Positions 19,268-27,413 of a stretch of DNA of 30,850 bases are shown here, piece by piece. The first letter of the stretch is position 1. The number at the start of each line of letters is the position of its first letter. Origin of the DNA: a virus; IMG/VR virus record IMGVR_UViG_3300046167_000336, positions 1 to 30,850 of that record; one strand, written 5' to 3'. Below the pieces are notes generated by a model that was not told where the DNA came from, did not search any database, and saw nothing but the letters and a program-made list of their open reading frames with translations. The position numbers were made by a program, and so were the translations under genes.

Positions 19268-21321
19268 TGCAGAATATTCAGCTATATATTGAAGGCAATA
19301 GAATGGATATGTTCAAAGATGAATCTGTTTCGTTAACCCAGACAATTCAAAATGTAAGAGACATAGGTAAGATATTTACAAACTTTACTAAGACCTTTTC
19401 ACTACCTGCATCTAAAGACAATAATAAGATATTTAAGCATTATTACAATTATGATATAGTCAATGGATTCGATGCAAGAATAAAGAAGAACTCCACTATA
19501 GAACTCAACTATCTACCATTTGAAAAAGGTAAGATAAAACTAGAAGGAGTAGATATGAAGAATAATAAGCCATATGCTTATAGAATTACTTTCTTTGGAA
19601 ACACAGTAGATTTAAAAGATTTATTAGGAGAAGATAACTTAGATGCTTTAACGTGGCTAAATAACTTTACTATAGATTATGATGCTACTGAAGTATTGTT
19701 AAGATTGCAATCAGGTTATGATAAAGTAGTTGATAGTGTTACTTACTCAGATTCTATTATAGCTCCTTTAATATCACATTCACAAAGATTGTATTATGAT
19801 TCTACAACACACGTTGCAGATACTCCTAACTTAGCATATCATACTGGAGGAGGTACTCACCATCACGGAGTATTGTGGTCTGATTTAAAATATGGAATAA
19901 GAGTACACTTAATTATAAAAGCAATAGAAAACGAATATGGATTAAGTTTTTCTACAGATTTTTTCAATACAACAAATGATAGGTATCACAATCTATATTT
20001 ATGGATGCAAAGAAAAAAAGGGAATCTAATACAAGACGACCAAACCTTTACTTCACAAGTTACTGGCTTTGCAGCTACTCCAAGTCCTGTTTACGTATCT
20101 AGCGATATACTAGGACAAACATTAACAGTGGAAAGAAAAATTACTAATATTAGTTTAACCACACTGATGAGTGATACTTCTGTAACGTATGATGTACTTA
20201 TATTTAGAAACGGTAATTTATTTTCTTCTGTTGTTGGAATAACTGGAAACCAAACTGCTTTAGATATGATTTTTATAGGTTCTTTAGAAGATGGTAATTT
20301 AACTGTTTTTGTTAGAAGTAATAGTTCTGTGACCTTTAATACATTTACTTTAGGATTTGATGATATATCAACACCTGCAGAACCTAATGAACAAACAATA
20401 TCAGCAACTAATATATCAATAGTACAAATTATACAATTCCAACCTACTCAAAATGTACCTGAAATTAAGGTTATAGATTTCATTACAGGACTATTCCGTA
20501 TGTTCAATCTAACTGCATTTACACAAGATGATGGTACTATCAAAGTAGAAACTTTAGATAACTTCTATGCATCAGGTACGAGCTATGTTATAGATGATTA
20601 CGTTGATATGGAACAAAGTCAGGTTGATTTAGCTTTACCATATAAAGAAATATCATTTAGTTTTAAAAGTACTAAATCATTATTGGCATCAGTATTTAAT
20701 CAAATAAACAACCGTGAATGGGGGTCTTTAAATTATGATAATAGTGAAGCACTTGACGGAGGTATATATAAGATAGAAGTACCTTTTGAACATATGCAAT
20801 ATGAGAGATTAACAGATGGTACAGGTGGAACTATTAAGAACGTACAGGTAGGATATATGATTGATGAAAACTTAGACCCAATAAAAGGAGAACCATTATT
20901 GTTTTATGCAATATATAATAACTCTAGTCCACAAACTATATCTTTCTTGCCAGATGCTTCTAATGAAACAGAAGTCCCTGAATCAAGTTATACAGGTTAT
21001 TATATACCAAGTAATTCAGTAGCATTAGATTCTAGCACAGACGATACTGCTTTACACTTTGGATTAGAAACAAACGAATGGCAACCTAGCGGTAACTTCT
21101 CTGGTACTTTATTTGAGGATTTATATAAAACTTATATAGAGGATGTATTTAATATAAAGAGAAGATTAACTAAAATAAATGCTTTTTTACCATTGAAGAT
21201 ATTAAGAAACTATACTCTTGCAGATAGATTTATAGTAAGAAATAGAAGTTACAAAATAAATAGCATAACAACAAATTTAAAAACAGGAGAAAGTCAACTT
21301 GAATTATTAAACGAGGTATGA
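19267..21321 (+). CDS. Large tail-tip / hub protein (putative)
   Basis: This 684-residue protein is the largest intact product in the window. It begins MQNIQLYIEGNRMDMFKDES and has a signature region of FTNFTKTFSLPASKDNNKIF, HYYNYDIVNGFDARIKKNS and KIKLEGVDMKNNKPYAYRIT. A Thr/Ser-rich middle (GGGTHHHGVLWSDLKYGIRV follows) precedes a C-terminal part with FEDLYKTYIEDVFNIKRRL and RNRSYKINSITTNLKTGESQ. The last pattern resembles the end of baseplate hub proteins. I recall the N-terminal signature from many marine flavobacterial phages, without a proven role. It lies upstream of the tape measure rather than downstream, which is unusual for a hub protein. Confidence 0.6.
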   Translation: MQNIQLYIEGNRMDMFKDESVSLTQTIQNVRDIGKIFTNFTKTFSLPASKDNNKIFKHYYNYDIVNGFDARIKKNSTIELNYLPFEKGKIKLEGVDMKNNKPYAYRITFFGNTVDLKDLLGEDNLDALTWLNNFTIDYDATEVLLRLQSGYDKVVDSVTYSDSIIAPLISHSQRLYYDSTTHVADTPNLAYHTGGGTHHHGVLWSDLKYGIRVHLIIKAIENEYGLSFSTDFFNTTNDRYHNLYLWMQRKKGNLIQDDQTFTSQVTGFAATPSPVYVSSDILGQTLTVERKITNISLTTLMSDTSVTYDVLIFRNGNLFSSVVGITGNQTALDMIFIGSLEDGNLTVFVRSNSSVTFNTFTLGFDDISTPAEPNEQTISATNISIVQIIQFQPTQNVPEIKVIDFITGLFRMFNLTAFTQDDGTIKVETLDNFYASGTSYVIDDYVDMEQSQVDLALPYKEISFSFKSTKSLLASVFNQINNREWGSLNYDNSEALDGGIYKIEVPFEHMQYERLTDGTGGTIKNVQVGYMIDENLDPIKGEPLLFYAIYNNSSPQTISFLPDASNETEVPESSYTGYYIPSNSVALDSSTDDTALHFGLETNEWQPSGNFSGTLFEDLYKTYIEDVFNIKRRLTKINAFLPLKILRNYTLADRFIVRNRSYKINSITTNLKTGESQLELLNEV

Positions 21322-21467
21322 TAGAGAATATATTAGAATTATTGCAAGAAGCGAAAGGAGAAACTGAAAACATTAGAATAGCACAAGGGAAATATAAGTT
21401 TCCTGAAAGTTTAAAAGAAACATTTGCTCAATTTAAAAAAGAAATAGCATGGAAAAAATTACAATAG
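21318..21467 (+). CDS. 49-residue protein before the tape measure
   Basis: The ORF starts on the ATGA overlap with the upstream gene and overlaps the tape measure start by 19 nt. It encodes MIENILELLQEAKGETENIR, then IAQGKYKFPESLKETFAQFK and KEIAWKKLQ. It is helical and charged. Overlaps at both ends suggest coupled translation. It may be a small chaperone or stoichiometry-setting peptide for tail assembly; that is a guess from position. Confidence 0.55.
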   Translation: MIENILELLQEAKGETENIRIAQGKYKFPESLKETFAQFKKEIAWKKLQ

Positions 21468-23188
21468 ATCTTATTGCTAAAACAGATAAAGCTGTTAAAG
21501 AGGTAGAAGAATTAAAAAAAGAAATACAAGAACTTAACAAACAAGTTGAAAAAGGCAATAAAGATACTAAAGATGGTTTAAAAGGTGTTGAAAAAGCTTC
21601 TGAAAAAACAGCAGGAGGCGTACAAAAAATAGGAGGTGCGTTAAAGGCAGCTGGTATTGGATTAGCTATTGCAGCATTTGCTAAGTTTACAGAAGTATTA
21701 AATGAAAATCAAAAAGTTACTGATTTTTTCTCGATTACTTTTGAAACTCTTTCAATAGCATTTAATGATTTCTTTAATTTTATTAATAAAAATTCAAGTA
21801 TAATAATTGATACTTTTAAAAGTTTATTTAGTGATCCTGTACAAACTATTAAAGATTTTGGAAATTCAATATATGAAGGATTAGTAGTTAGATTTGAACA
21901 ATTTAAAGAAACTTTAGGTTTTGTAGCTAAAGGTATAGGAGAATTATTTAAAGGTAACTTTTCTGATGCTATAGATAGTTTTAAACAAGCAGGTAAAGAA
22001 AGTATTGATATAATCACAGGACAAGATGAGAGTTTTGAAAAGGTAAAAAATACTATTATTGATTACACTAAAGAAACAATTTCGTCTGCTAAATCTATTG
22101 TTGAATTAAACAAAAGTGCAGAAAAAGCAAGGGTTATAAATCAAGGTTTAATTGAAGAATATGACAGGCAAGCTGAACAACAAAGACAATTAAGAGATAA
22201 TGAATTTAATACTATAGAACAAAGAATAGAAGCTAATAATAGATTAAAAGAAGTATTAGATAAACAAAAAGAAACAATGCAGGATAATGCTGATGCTATA
22301 GTTGCTGCAGCACAGGCTCAATATGATAAAAATCAAAGTGATGCTAACTTTCTTGAATTACAAGATGCTAAAAATGAAAAATTAGGAATAGAGGCACAGA
22401 TAAAAGGATTTATGTCCGAACAAGATTCTAATGCTAATGCTTTAAAAAGAGAATCTTTAGAATTAGATCAATCTATTAGTGATGCTGAAGCAGAAAGACA
22501 ACAATCTAAAAGAGATTTTGATGCTGAACAAATTGAAAGTGAATTTCTACGTTTAGAACAACAAAAGTTAAATAATGAAGAAGATTTAAGATTAGAAACT
22601 GAAAGATTAGAAGCGAAGAGAGCATTATATAAAGAAGGAACACAATCATATGAAGATGCGAATAATGAACTATTAGCATATCAACAAGAAAATGCAAATA
22701 ATCAAGTAAAAATAGAAAAAGATTTAAATAAATCAAAACAACAATTAATGACTGATGCTTTAGGTAATTTAGCATCGTTGGTTGGTAAAAGTTCTAAATT
22801 TGGTAAAGCTATTGCAATTGTACAAGCAATTAGAGATACTTTTGCAGGTGCTAACAAAGCTTTGGCTGCATCACCACCTCCTTTTAACTTTATTGCAGCA
22901 GCAGCTGTTACTGCAGCAGGTATAGCTAATGTTAAAACGATAACTTCTTCACCTGATCCAACTCCACCTGCTGGTCTTGGTGCTTCAGGAGGAGGAGCGG
23001 TATCATCTCCTGCGGTGGTTCCACCTGCACCACCTGCTTTTAATATAGTAGGTGATTCAGGAACTAATCAATTAGCAGAAGCAATAGGAGGTCAAGCACA
23101 GCAACCTATAAAAGCTTTTGTAGTTAGTAATGATGTAACTACTTCACAAGAGTTAGATAGAAATATTGTAGAAGGAGCATCAATTTAA
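21449..23188 (+). CDS. Tail tape measure protein
   Basis: The 579-residue protein has the typical tape-measure layout. An N-terminal coiled coil (KAVKEVEELKKEIQELNKQV) is followed by a hydrophobic Gly/Ala segment (GGALKAAGIGLAIAAFAKF, about 61-79). There is a second hydrophobic region around residues 90-150, a long Gln/Glu/Asp-rich helical rod (about 215-430), then FNFIAAAAVTAAGIANVKTI and a Pro/Gly-rich linker (about 495-535). It sets tail length and is expelled into the host during infection. At about 1.5 Å per residue of extended helix, it predicts a tail near 90 nm. It ends a coupled run of tail genes. Confidence 0.85.
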   Translation: MEKITIDLIAKTDKAVKEVEELKKEIQELNKQVEKGNKDTKDGLKGVEKASEKTAGGVQKIGGALKAAGIGLAIAAFAKFTEVLNENQKVTDFFSITFETLSIAFNDFFNFINKNSSIIIDTFKSLFSDPVQTIKDFGNSIYEGLVVRFEQFKETLGFVAKGIGELFKGNFSDAIDSFKQAGKESIDIITGQDESFEKVKNTIIDYTKETISSAKSIVELNKSAEKARVINQGLIEEYDRQAEQQRQLRDNEFNTIEQRIEANNRLKEVLDKQKETMQDNADAIVAAAQAQYDKNQSDANFLELQDAKNEKLGIEAQIKGFMSEQDSNANALKRESLELDQSISDAEAERQQSKRDFDAEQIESEFLRLEQQKLNNEEDLRLETERLEAKRALYKEGTQSYEDANNELLAYQQENANNQVKIEKDLNKSKQQLMTDALGNLASLVGKSSKFGKAIAIVQAIRDTFAGANKALAASPPPFNFIAAAAVTAAGIANVKTITSSPDPTPPAGLGASGGGAVSSPAVVPPAPPAFNIVGDSGTNQLAEAIGGQAQQPIKAFVVSNDVTTSQELDRNIVEGASI

Positions 23189-23225
23189 TAATATAACAAA
23201 ACATCAATAAAACTATTATTTATAT

Positions 23226-24251
23226 ATGGACATTATAGAACTTTTTATAGACGAATCAGATGAGTTTTCAGGTATTCAAGCAATATCAGTTGTAGAAAAC
23301 CCAGCGATAGAAGAAGATTTTATTGCACTTAAAAATCAAGAGTTAAAGTTAGCTGAAGTAGATAAAGAAAAAAGAATTCTAATGGGAGCTGCTTTAATAC
23401 CTAATAAACCTATATACAGGAAAACCAAAGATAAAGATTATTATATTTATTTTTCTAGAAAAACAGTTAAGAAAGCAAGTGAGTTATTTTTAATGAGAGG
23501 TAATCAAAATAAATCTACTTTAGAGCATCAACTACCTTTGCAAGGATTGTCTGTGGTTGAATCTTGGATAGTAGAAGATGATAAGTTTGATAAAACAAGG
23601 AAGTATGATCTAAACGCACCTATAGGCACTTGGATGGTATCTGTAAAAGTAAATAATGATGAAGTTTGGAATGACTTTGTAAAAACAGGTAAAGTTAAAG
23701 GGTTTAGTATAGAAGGTTATTTTGCTGATAAATTAGAAAGACCAAATGAGCCAAATGAGTTAGCAATGATAGAAGAAGAAGAGGCTGCTGAATTATTATC
23801 TCAAATAAAAGGTATAGTTAAAAAAGATAAAAGATATAAAAGTGGAAAAACATTAGAATTAGAAACATATTCGGATTATCCACAAGCAGTTAAGAATAAT
23901 GCTAAAAGAGGTTTAGATTTAAATAAAAAAGTAAATAATAAATGTGCTACGCAAGTAGGTAAGATTAGAGCACAGCAATTAGCTCAAGGAAAACCAATTA
24001 GTAAAGCAACTATTAAAAGAATGTTTAGTTATTTGAGTAGAGCAGAAGAATATTATAAAGAAGGTGATAATGAAGCTTGTGGAACTATATCTTATTTACT
24101 TTGGGGTGGTAAAGCTGGAAAACGTTGGGCTGAAAGTAAATTAAAACAACTAGAAAAGTTAAAATCTCCTTGCTGGGATGGTTATGAAATGGTAGGTTTT
24201 AAAATGAAGAATGGTAAAAAAGTACCTAACTGTGTACCAACAAAAAAATAA
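23226..24251 (+). CDS. XkdF-like prohead protease with C-terminal extensions
   Basis: The 341-residue protein contains an XkdF-like (peptidase S78_2) protease. NKSTLEHQLPLQGLSVVESW carries the candidate His101, and KVKGFSIEGYFAD carries the candidate Ser161. APIGTWMVSVKVNNDEVWND lies between them. These are the hallmarks of capsid maturation serine proteases. A second, helical domain at about 212-305 (YPQAVKNNAKRGLDLNKKVN, ATIKRMFSYLSRAEEYYKEG) and a C-terminal tag (CWDGYEMVGFKMKNGKKVPN, ending CVPTKK) are extra modules seen in other Bacteroidetes phages. It should trim the scaffold at 24777 and the capsid. The start follows a short T/A-rich leader. Confidence 0.83.
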   Translation: MDIIELFIDESDEFSGIQAISVVENPAIEEDFIALKNQELKLAEVDKEKRILMGAALIPNKPIYRKTKDKDYYIYFSRKTVKKASELFLMRGNQNKSTLEHQLPLQGLSVVESWIVEDDKFDKTRKYDLNAPIGTWMVSVKVNNDEVWNDFVKTGKVKGFSIEGYFADKLERPNEPNELAMIEEEEAAELLSQIKGIVKKDKRYKSGKTLELETYSDYPQAVKNNAKRGLDLNKKVNNKCATQVGKIRAQQLAQGKPISKATIKRMFSYLSRAEEYYKEGDNEACGTISYLLWGGKAGKRWAESKLKQLEKLKSPCWDGYEMVGFKMKNGKKVPNCVPTKK

Positions 24252-24252
24252 T

Positions 24253-24393
24253 ATGAAAAAAAAATACGAAAGCAATAGATATTATACAAGCCCTAAAACA
24301 GATAAAAGAGGATGTTTGTGTAAAGACGGACAAACTTATTCTAGAAAATGCTGTGACGGTAGTTACCAGGCACAAGGTATAGGGAAAATATAA
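24253..24393 (+). CDS. 46-residue Cys-rich protein
   Basis: The start is ATG 24253, the first ATG after the protease stop; the frame is open further upstream but inside the protease gene. The protein reads MKKKYESNRYYTSPKTDKRG, then CLCKDGQTYSRKCCDGSYQA and QGIGKI. The CLC and CC pairs could bind metal or form disulfides. Short proteins with RxCLC-DG-YS--CC--G-QGIG recur beside head genes of Bacteroidetes phages, from memory. Function is unknown; capsid decoration or a morphogenesis factor are options. Confidence 0.65.
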   Translation: MKKKYESNRYYTSPKTDKRGCLCKDGQTYSRKCCDGSYQAQGIGKI

Positions 24394-24423
24394 CAAAAGT
24401 TTAATTAATTAATTATATATAAT

Positions 24424-24771
24424 ATGAATCCAAAAGTTATTCAAAACGTAAATGAACATTTACAAAAAGAAAGTCTTTCTATTCAAAAAGTAGATTTAAA
24501 TAAAATACAAGACGCAAAAAACCTATTAAAAGAAGGTAATAGAGAGCTAGCTATTATTGAAAAAAATGGAGAAGAAGCTAATAGATTATTAAATCTAGTA
24601 GGACGAGTTGGAGATGATTTTTTAAGAAGTAGTTATAGTGAAGCTGAAGATTTAATTATACAAATTGAAAGAGCAGCTAAAGATTTTGGTGTACCTGTCC
24701 CAAACGAAGTAAATCAATTAAAAAAAATGATGGATACAGGATTACAATATAGAAAACGTTATTCATTTTAA
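24424..24771 (+). CDS. 115-residue helical protein in the head module
   Basis: The protein is helical: NVNEHLQKESLSIQKVDLNK, then DAKNLLKEGNRELAIIEKNG, LIIQIERAAKDFGVPVPNEV and a C-terminal basic QYRKRYSF. No motif was recognised. It lies between protease and scaffold and is probably a head assembly or internal head protein. Its stop is five bases from the scaffold start, so it is in the same operon. Confidence 0.6.
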   Translation: MNPKVIQNVNEHLQKESLSIQKVDLNKIQDAKNLLKEGNRELAIIEKNGEEANRLLNLVGRVGDDFLRSSYSEAEDLIIQIERAAKDFGVPVPNEVNQLKKMMDTGLQYRKRYSF

Positions 24772-24776
24772 ATAAT

Positions 24777-25394
24777 ATGAAACCAATAGATATGTTAAAT
24801 CAAGTAAAAGAACTTTTAGGTGTTGAAACTGAATCTTCTATAGAAGAAGTAAATTTAGCACAAATGAAGTTACAAAATGGTACTGTTTTAGAAGCAGAAT
24901 CATTCGAAAGTGACCAACCTATTTTTATAGTTACTGAAGATGAGCGCGTGGCTCTACCTATCGGTGAATATGAACTAGAGGATGGTAAAATTCTAGTTAT
25001 AGAAGAAGAAGGAATTATCAAAGAAATTATTGATGGTAAACCTGAAGAAGTAAAAGAAGAAGAAGCTTCTGAAGAACTAGAAGAAGAAAAAGAAGAAGAG
25101 GTTGAAGCTAAATATGTTACAAAAGAAGAATTAACTTCAGTTGTAGAAGAAATTAAAGCAATGATTGAAGATCTTAAAGGACCTCATAAAGAAGAAGAAA
25201 TGAGTGAACAAGTTGGGCTTGCTGTAACAGAAATGTTAAGTAAAGAAGAATCAGTTGAATTAACTGAAGAACCTAAAAAAGTAAATCACTCACCAGAGAG
25301 AAAAGAAGAAAATAAAATAAACTTGTATTCTAAAAATAGAGTACATACAATTAAAGACAGAGTATTAAACAGAATTTTAAATTTAAATAAATAA
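24777..25394 (+). CDS. Acidic scaffold-like protein
   Basis: The 205-residue protein sits directly before the major capsid gene. It has an N-terminal beta module (MKLQNGTVLEAESFESDQPI, VALPIGEYELEDGKILVIEE), then a strongly acidic stretch (about 83-108, mostly Glu). A coiled-coil segment follows (ELTSVVEEIKAMIEDLK), with a basic C-terminus (NRVHTIKDRVLNRILNLNK). The acidic coil plus basic helix at the end resembles phage scaffolding proteins, whose C-terminus contacts the capsid. The beta module is shared with other marine phage head proteins, from memory. Confidence 0.7.
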   Translation: MKPIDMLNQVKELLGVETESSIEEVNLAQMKLQNGTVLEAESFESDQPIFIVTEDERVALPIGEYELEDGKILVIEEEGIIKEIIDGKPEEVKEEEASEELEEEKEEEVEAKYVTKEELTSVVEEIKAMIEDLKGPHKEEEMSEQVGLAVTEMLSKEESVELTEEPKKVNHSPERKEENKINLYSKNRVHTIKDRVLNRILNLNK

Positions 25395-25402
25395 TAATTA
25401 TT

Positions 25403-26350
25403 ATGGCTACTACAACATCAATTACGTCCTCTTATTCAGGAGAGTTTGCAGGCAAGTATATTTCGGCTGCATTGCTGTCAGGTGCTACTTTGGATCAAGG
25501 TAACATTGACATTAAACCAAATGTTAAGTTTAAAGAAGTAATCAAAAAAGTTGCAACAGATAGTAACGTTATAAAAGACGCTACTTGTGATTTTACTGAT
25601 ACAGCTACTGTAACATTAACAGAAAGAATCCTTCAACCTGAAGAATTCCAAGTAAATCTAGAACTTTGTAAGAAAGATTTTAGAAGCGATTGGGAAGCTA
25701 TTCAGATGGGATATTCTTCATTTGATAACATGCCACCTAAATTTAGTGATTTCTTAATAAGCCACGTTGCTGGTTTAGTTGCAGAAAAAACTGAACAAAA
25801 TATTTGGGGTGGTGTAAACGGAACTGCTGGAGAATTTGATGGATTTACGGTTCTTATGGCTGCTGACGGAGACGTCAACGATGCTTCTAATGGTTCTGAA
25901 ACTTCATTTACTTCTTCTAATATTAATAGTTTATTAGGAAATATTGTTGATTCAATTCCTAATGCAATCTACGGAAAAGAAGATTTAAATATCTACTTAC
26001 CACCAGTTGCATATCAAGCATATGTAAGATCTCTTGGAGGATTTGGAGCATCAGGTCTTGGAGCTGCAGGTTACGAAAACAAAGGAAATCAATGGTACAA
26101 TATGGGTAATGCACTTTCTTTCGATGGAATTAAAGTTGTATTAGCTCCTGGAATGCCAGCAGATCATGCAGTTGCAGGTCAAAAATCAAATCTTTATTTT
26201 GGTACAGGATTATTGTCAGACCATAATGAGGTGAAGGTTTTAGACATGGCTGACCTTGATGGATCTCAAAACGTAAGAGTAATTATGAGATTTACAAGTG
26301 GAATCCAATACGGAATCGGTTCAGACTTAGTGCTATTGACTTTAGCATAA
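25403..26350 (+). CDS. Major capsid protein, HK97 fold
   Basis: The 315-residue protein follows the scaffold gene and is followed by a strong terminator, as expected for the most expressed gene. It begins MATTTSITSSYSGEFAGKYI. It has a middle with EEFQVNLELCKKDFRSDWEA and VAEKTEQNIWGGVNG, then KEDLNIYLPPVAYQAYVRSL, a Gly-rich loop, and a closing strand pair VRVIMRFTSGIQYGIGSDLV. The order (N-arm, spine helix with acidic/aromatic residues, P-domain strands) fits an HK97-type capsid of phages in this host group. Codon use looks less AT-biased at third positions than the early genes, suggesting selection for expression. Confidence 0.85.
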   Translation: MATTTSITSSYSGEFAGKYISAALLSGATLDQGNIDIKPNVKFKEVIKKVATDSNVIKDATCDFTDTATVTLTERILQPEEFQVNLELCKKDFRSDWEAIQMGYSSFDNMPPKFSDFLISHVAGLVAEKTEQNIWGGVNGTAGEFDGFTVLMAADGDVNDASNGSETSFTSSNINSLLGNIVDSIPNAIYGKEDLNIYLPPVAYQAYVRSLGGFGASGLGAAGYENKGNQWYNMGNALSFDGIKVVLAPGMPADHAVAGQKSNLYFGTGLLSDHNEVKVLDMADLDGSQNVRVIMRFTSGIQYGIGSDLVLLTLA

Positions 26351-26374
26351 TAACTAAGTAATTGTATAACATAG

Positions 26375-26410
26375 AAAAGGGTAGGTGGTAGAAACTACCT
26401 GCCTTTTTTT
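26375..26410 (+). terminator. Intrinsic terminator after the capsid gene
   Basis: A 12-bp stem (26375-26386 with 26397-26408, including two G-U pairs) encloses a 10-nt loop, and the 3' arm runs into a T7 tract. The tail-tube start is only 18 nt beyond it, so some polymerases must read through or a promoter must overlap. Confidence 0.85.
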
Positions 26411-26428
26411 AATTAAAATAAAAAAATT

Positions 26429-26980
26429 ATGGCTTGTACGTTAAATAAAGGTAGGATTGAACCATGTAAAGATGTAGTTGGTGGAATAAAGAATGTTTAT
26501 TTTACTGACTTCGGTGGTTTTGGTACTGTATCTCAAGATACAGATGATCAAATAACCGACATGACTGGTACTTTTACTGCTTTCAAATATGAATTAAAAG
26601 GTAATTCATCATTCGAACAAACCGTTACTTCTTCAAGAGAAAATGGAACTACTTTCTTTGAGCAAACATTAAACTTAACACTACATAAATTATCTAAAGA
26701 AGATAATAAAGAGATTAAGTTGCTTGCTTACGGTAGACCACATGTTGCTGTTGAAGATTACAACGGAAATGTTTTTGTGATGGGATTAGAGCATGGAGCT
26801 GAAGTTACCGGTGGAACAATTGTAACCGGAGCTGCAATGGCAGATTTAAGTGGTTATACTCTTAGCTTTTCGGCTCAAGAAGTAAAACCAGCTAACTTTG
26901 TTGATAGCCCTACTGCATCCGATCCTTATGCTGGAATGTCTAGTGCTACTGTTACTGTAACATCTGGTTCTGACTTCTAA
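26429..26980 (+). CDS. Major tail tube protein (putative)
   Basis: The 183-residue protein begins MACTLNKGRIEPCKDVVGGI with KNVYFTDFGGFG. It continues through beta-rich segments (FKYELKGNSSFEQTVTSSRE, TTFFEQTLNLTLHKLSKEDN) to a KLLAYGRPHVAVEDYNGNVF strand pair and ends with Ser/Thr-rich sequence. Size, beta content, two flanking terminators and location next to the capsid gene fit a highly expressed tail tube subunit. No other protein in the genome is a better candidate. A head-decoration role cannot be excluded from sequence. Confidence 0.55.
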   Translation: MACTLNKGRIEPCKDVVGGIKNVYFTDFGGFGTVSQDTDDQITDMTGTFTAFKYELKGNSSFEQTVTSSRENGTTFFEQTLNLTLHKLSKEDNKEIKLLAYGRPHVAVEDYNGNVFVMGLEHGAEVTGGTIVTGAAMADLSGYTLSFSAQEVKPANFVDSPTASDPYAGMSSATVTVTSGSDF

Positions 26981-27001
26981 AATATATTTATATATTAATT
27001 T

Positions 27002-27029
27002 AAAAGAGGGGCAATAGCCCCTTTTTTTT
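27002..27029 (+). terminator. Intrinsic terminator after the tail-tube gene
   Basis: The stem AAAAGAGGGGC (27002-27012) pairs with GCCCC plus Ts (27017-27027, one G-U pair) around an AATA loop, followed by a T-run to 27029. It is the strongest hairpin seen in the window. Confidence 0.9.
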
Positions 27030-27047
27030 ATTATAACAAATTGTAGT

Positions 27048-27065
27048 TTTTTTTATTGTATATAT
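27048..27065 (+). promoter_or_regulatory. Leader element before the portal operon
   Basis: TTTTTTTATTGTA (27048-27060) is identical to 13772-13784. The longer block into the start codon (27052-27068) matches 16192-16208 at 16 of 17 bases. It follows a terminator, so a promoter is needed here. TTG at 27041-27043 could serve as a -33 element. Confidence 0.5.
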
Positions 27066-27413
27066 ATGATAATATTACAAGAAACTAATTTAGCGCAAAC
27101 TATTAGGTTTATTCCAAGAGAATATTCTTCTACTATGACCTATAGTGTCAATATAGTTTCAGAAACTGAAAATAAAAATATTTATTCTCAAAATTTTAGT
27201 AATAATTTTCAATCAGTAAAATATTATTATGAAATCATGAGTGGTTTTTCATTAAAACAAGATAATTTTTATATGATAGAAATAACAGATGATTCAGATA
27301 ATGTAGTTTTTAGAGATAAAATATTTTGCACTAATCAACAAATATCAGATTATACTGTTAATAGTAACACATACACTACTCATAGTAGTACTAATGAATT
27401 TATAATTATATAA
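27066..27413 (+). CDS. 115-residue protein before the portal, unknown
   Basis: The protein is beta-rich: MIILQETNLAQTIRFIPREY, then TMTYSVNIVSETENKNIYSQ, YYEIMSGFSLKQDNFYMIEI and a closing VVFRDKIFCTNQQISDY with NSNTYTTHSSTNEFIII. The RDKIFCTNQ and THSSTNEFI phrases recur in flavobacterial phage proteins of this size, from memory. No function is known to me. Its stop overlaps the portal start (TAATG), so it is probably structural, possibly a portal-associated or head-decoration protein. Confidence 0.65.
   Translation: MIILQETNLAQTIRFIPREYSSTMTYSVNIVSETENKNIYSQNFSNNFQSVKYYYEIMSGFSLKQDNFYMIEITDDSDNVVFRDKIFCTNQQISDYTVNSNTYTTHSSTNEFIII

Noticed and set aside
23876-23884. Perfect E. coli-type DnaA box TTATCCACA
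   Set aside because: It is a single copy inside the protease coding sequence with no neighbours; one chance match is expected in AT-rich DNA of this length. It is worth recalling only if clustered boxes are found.
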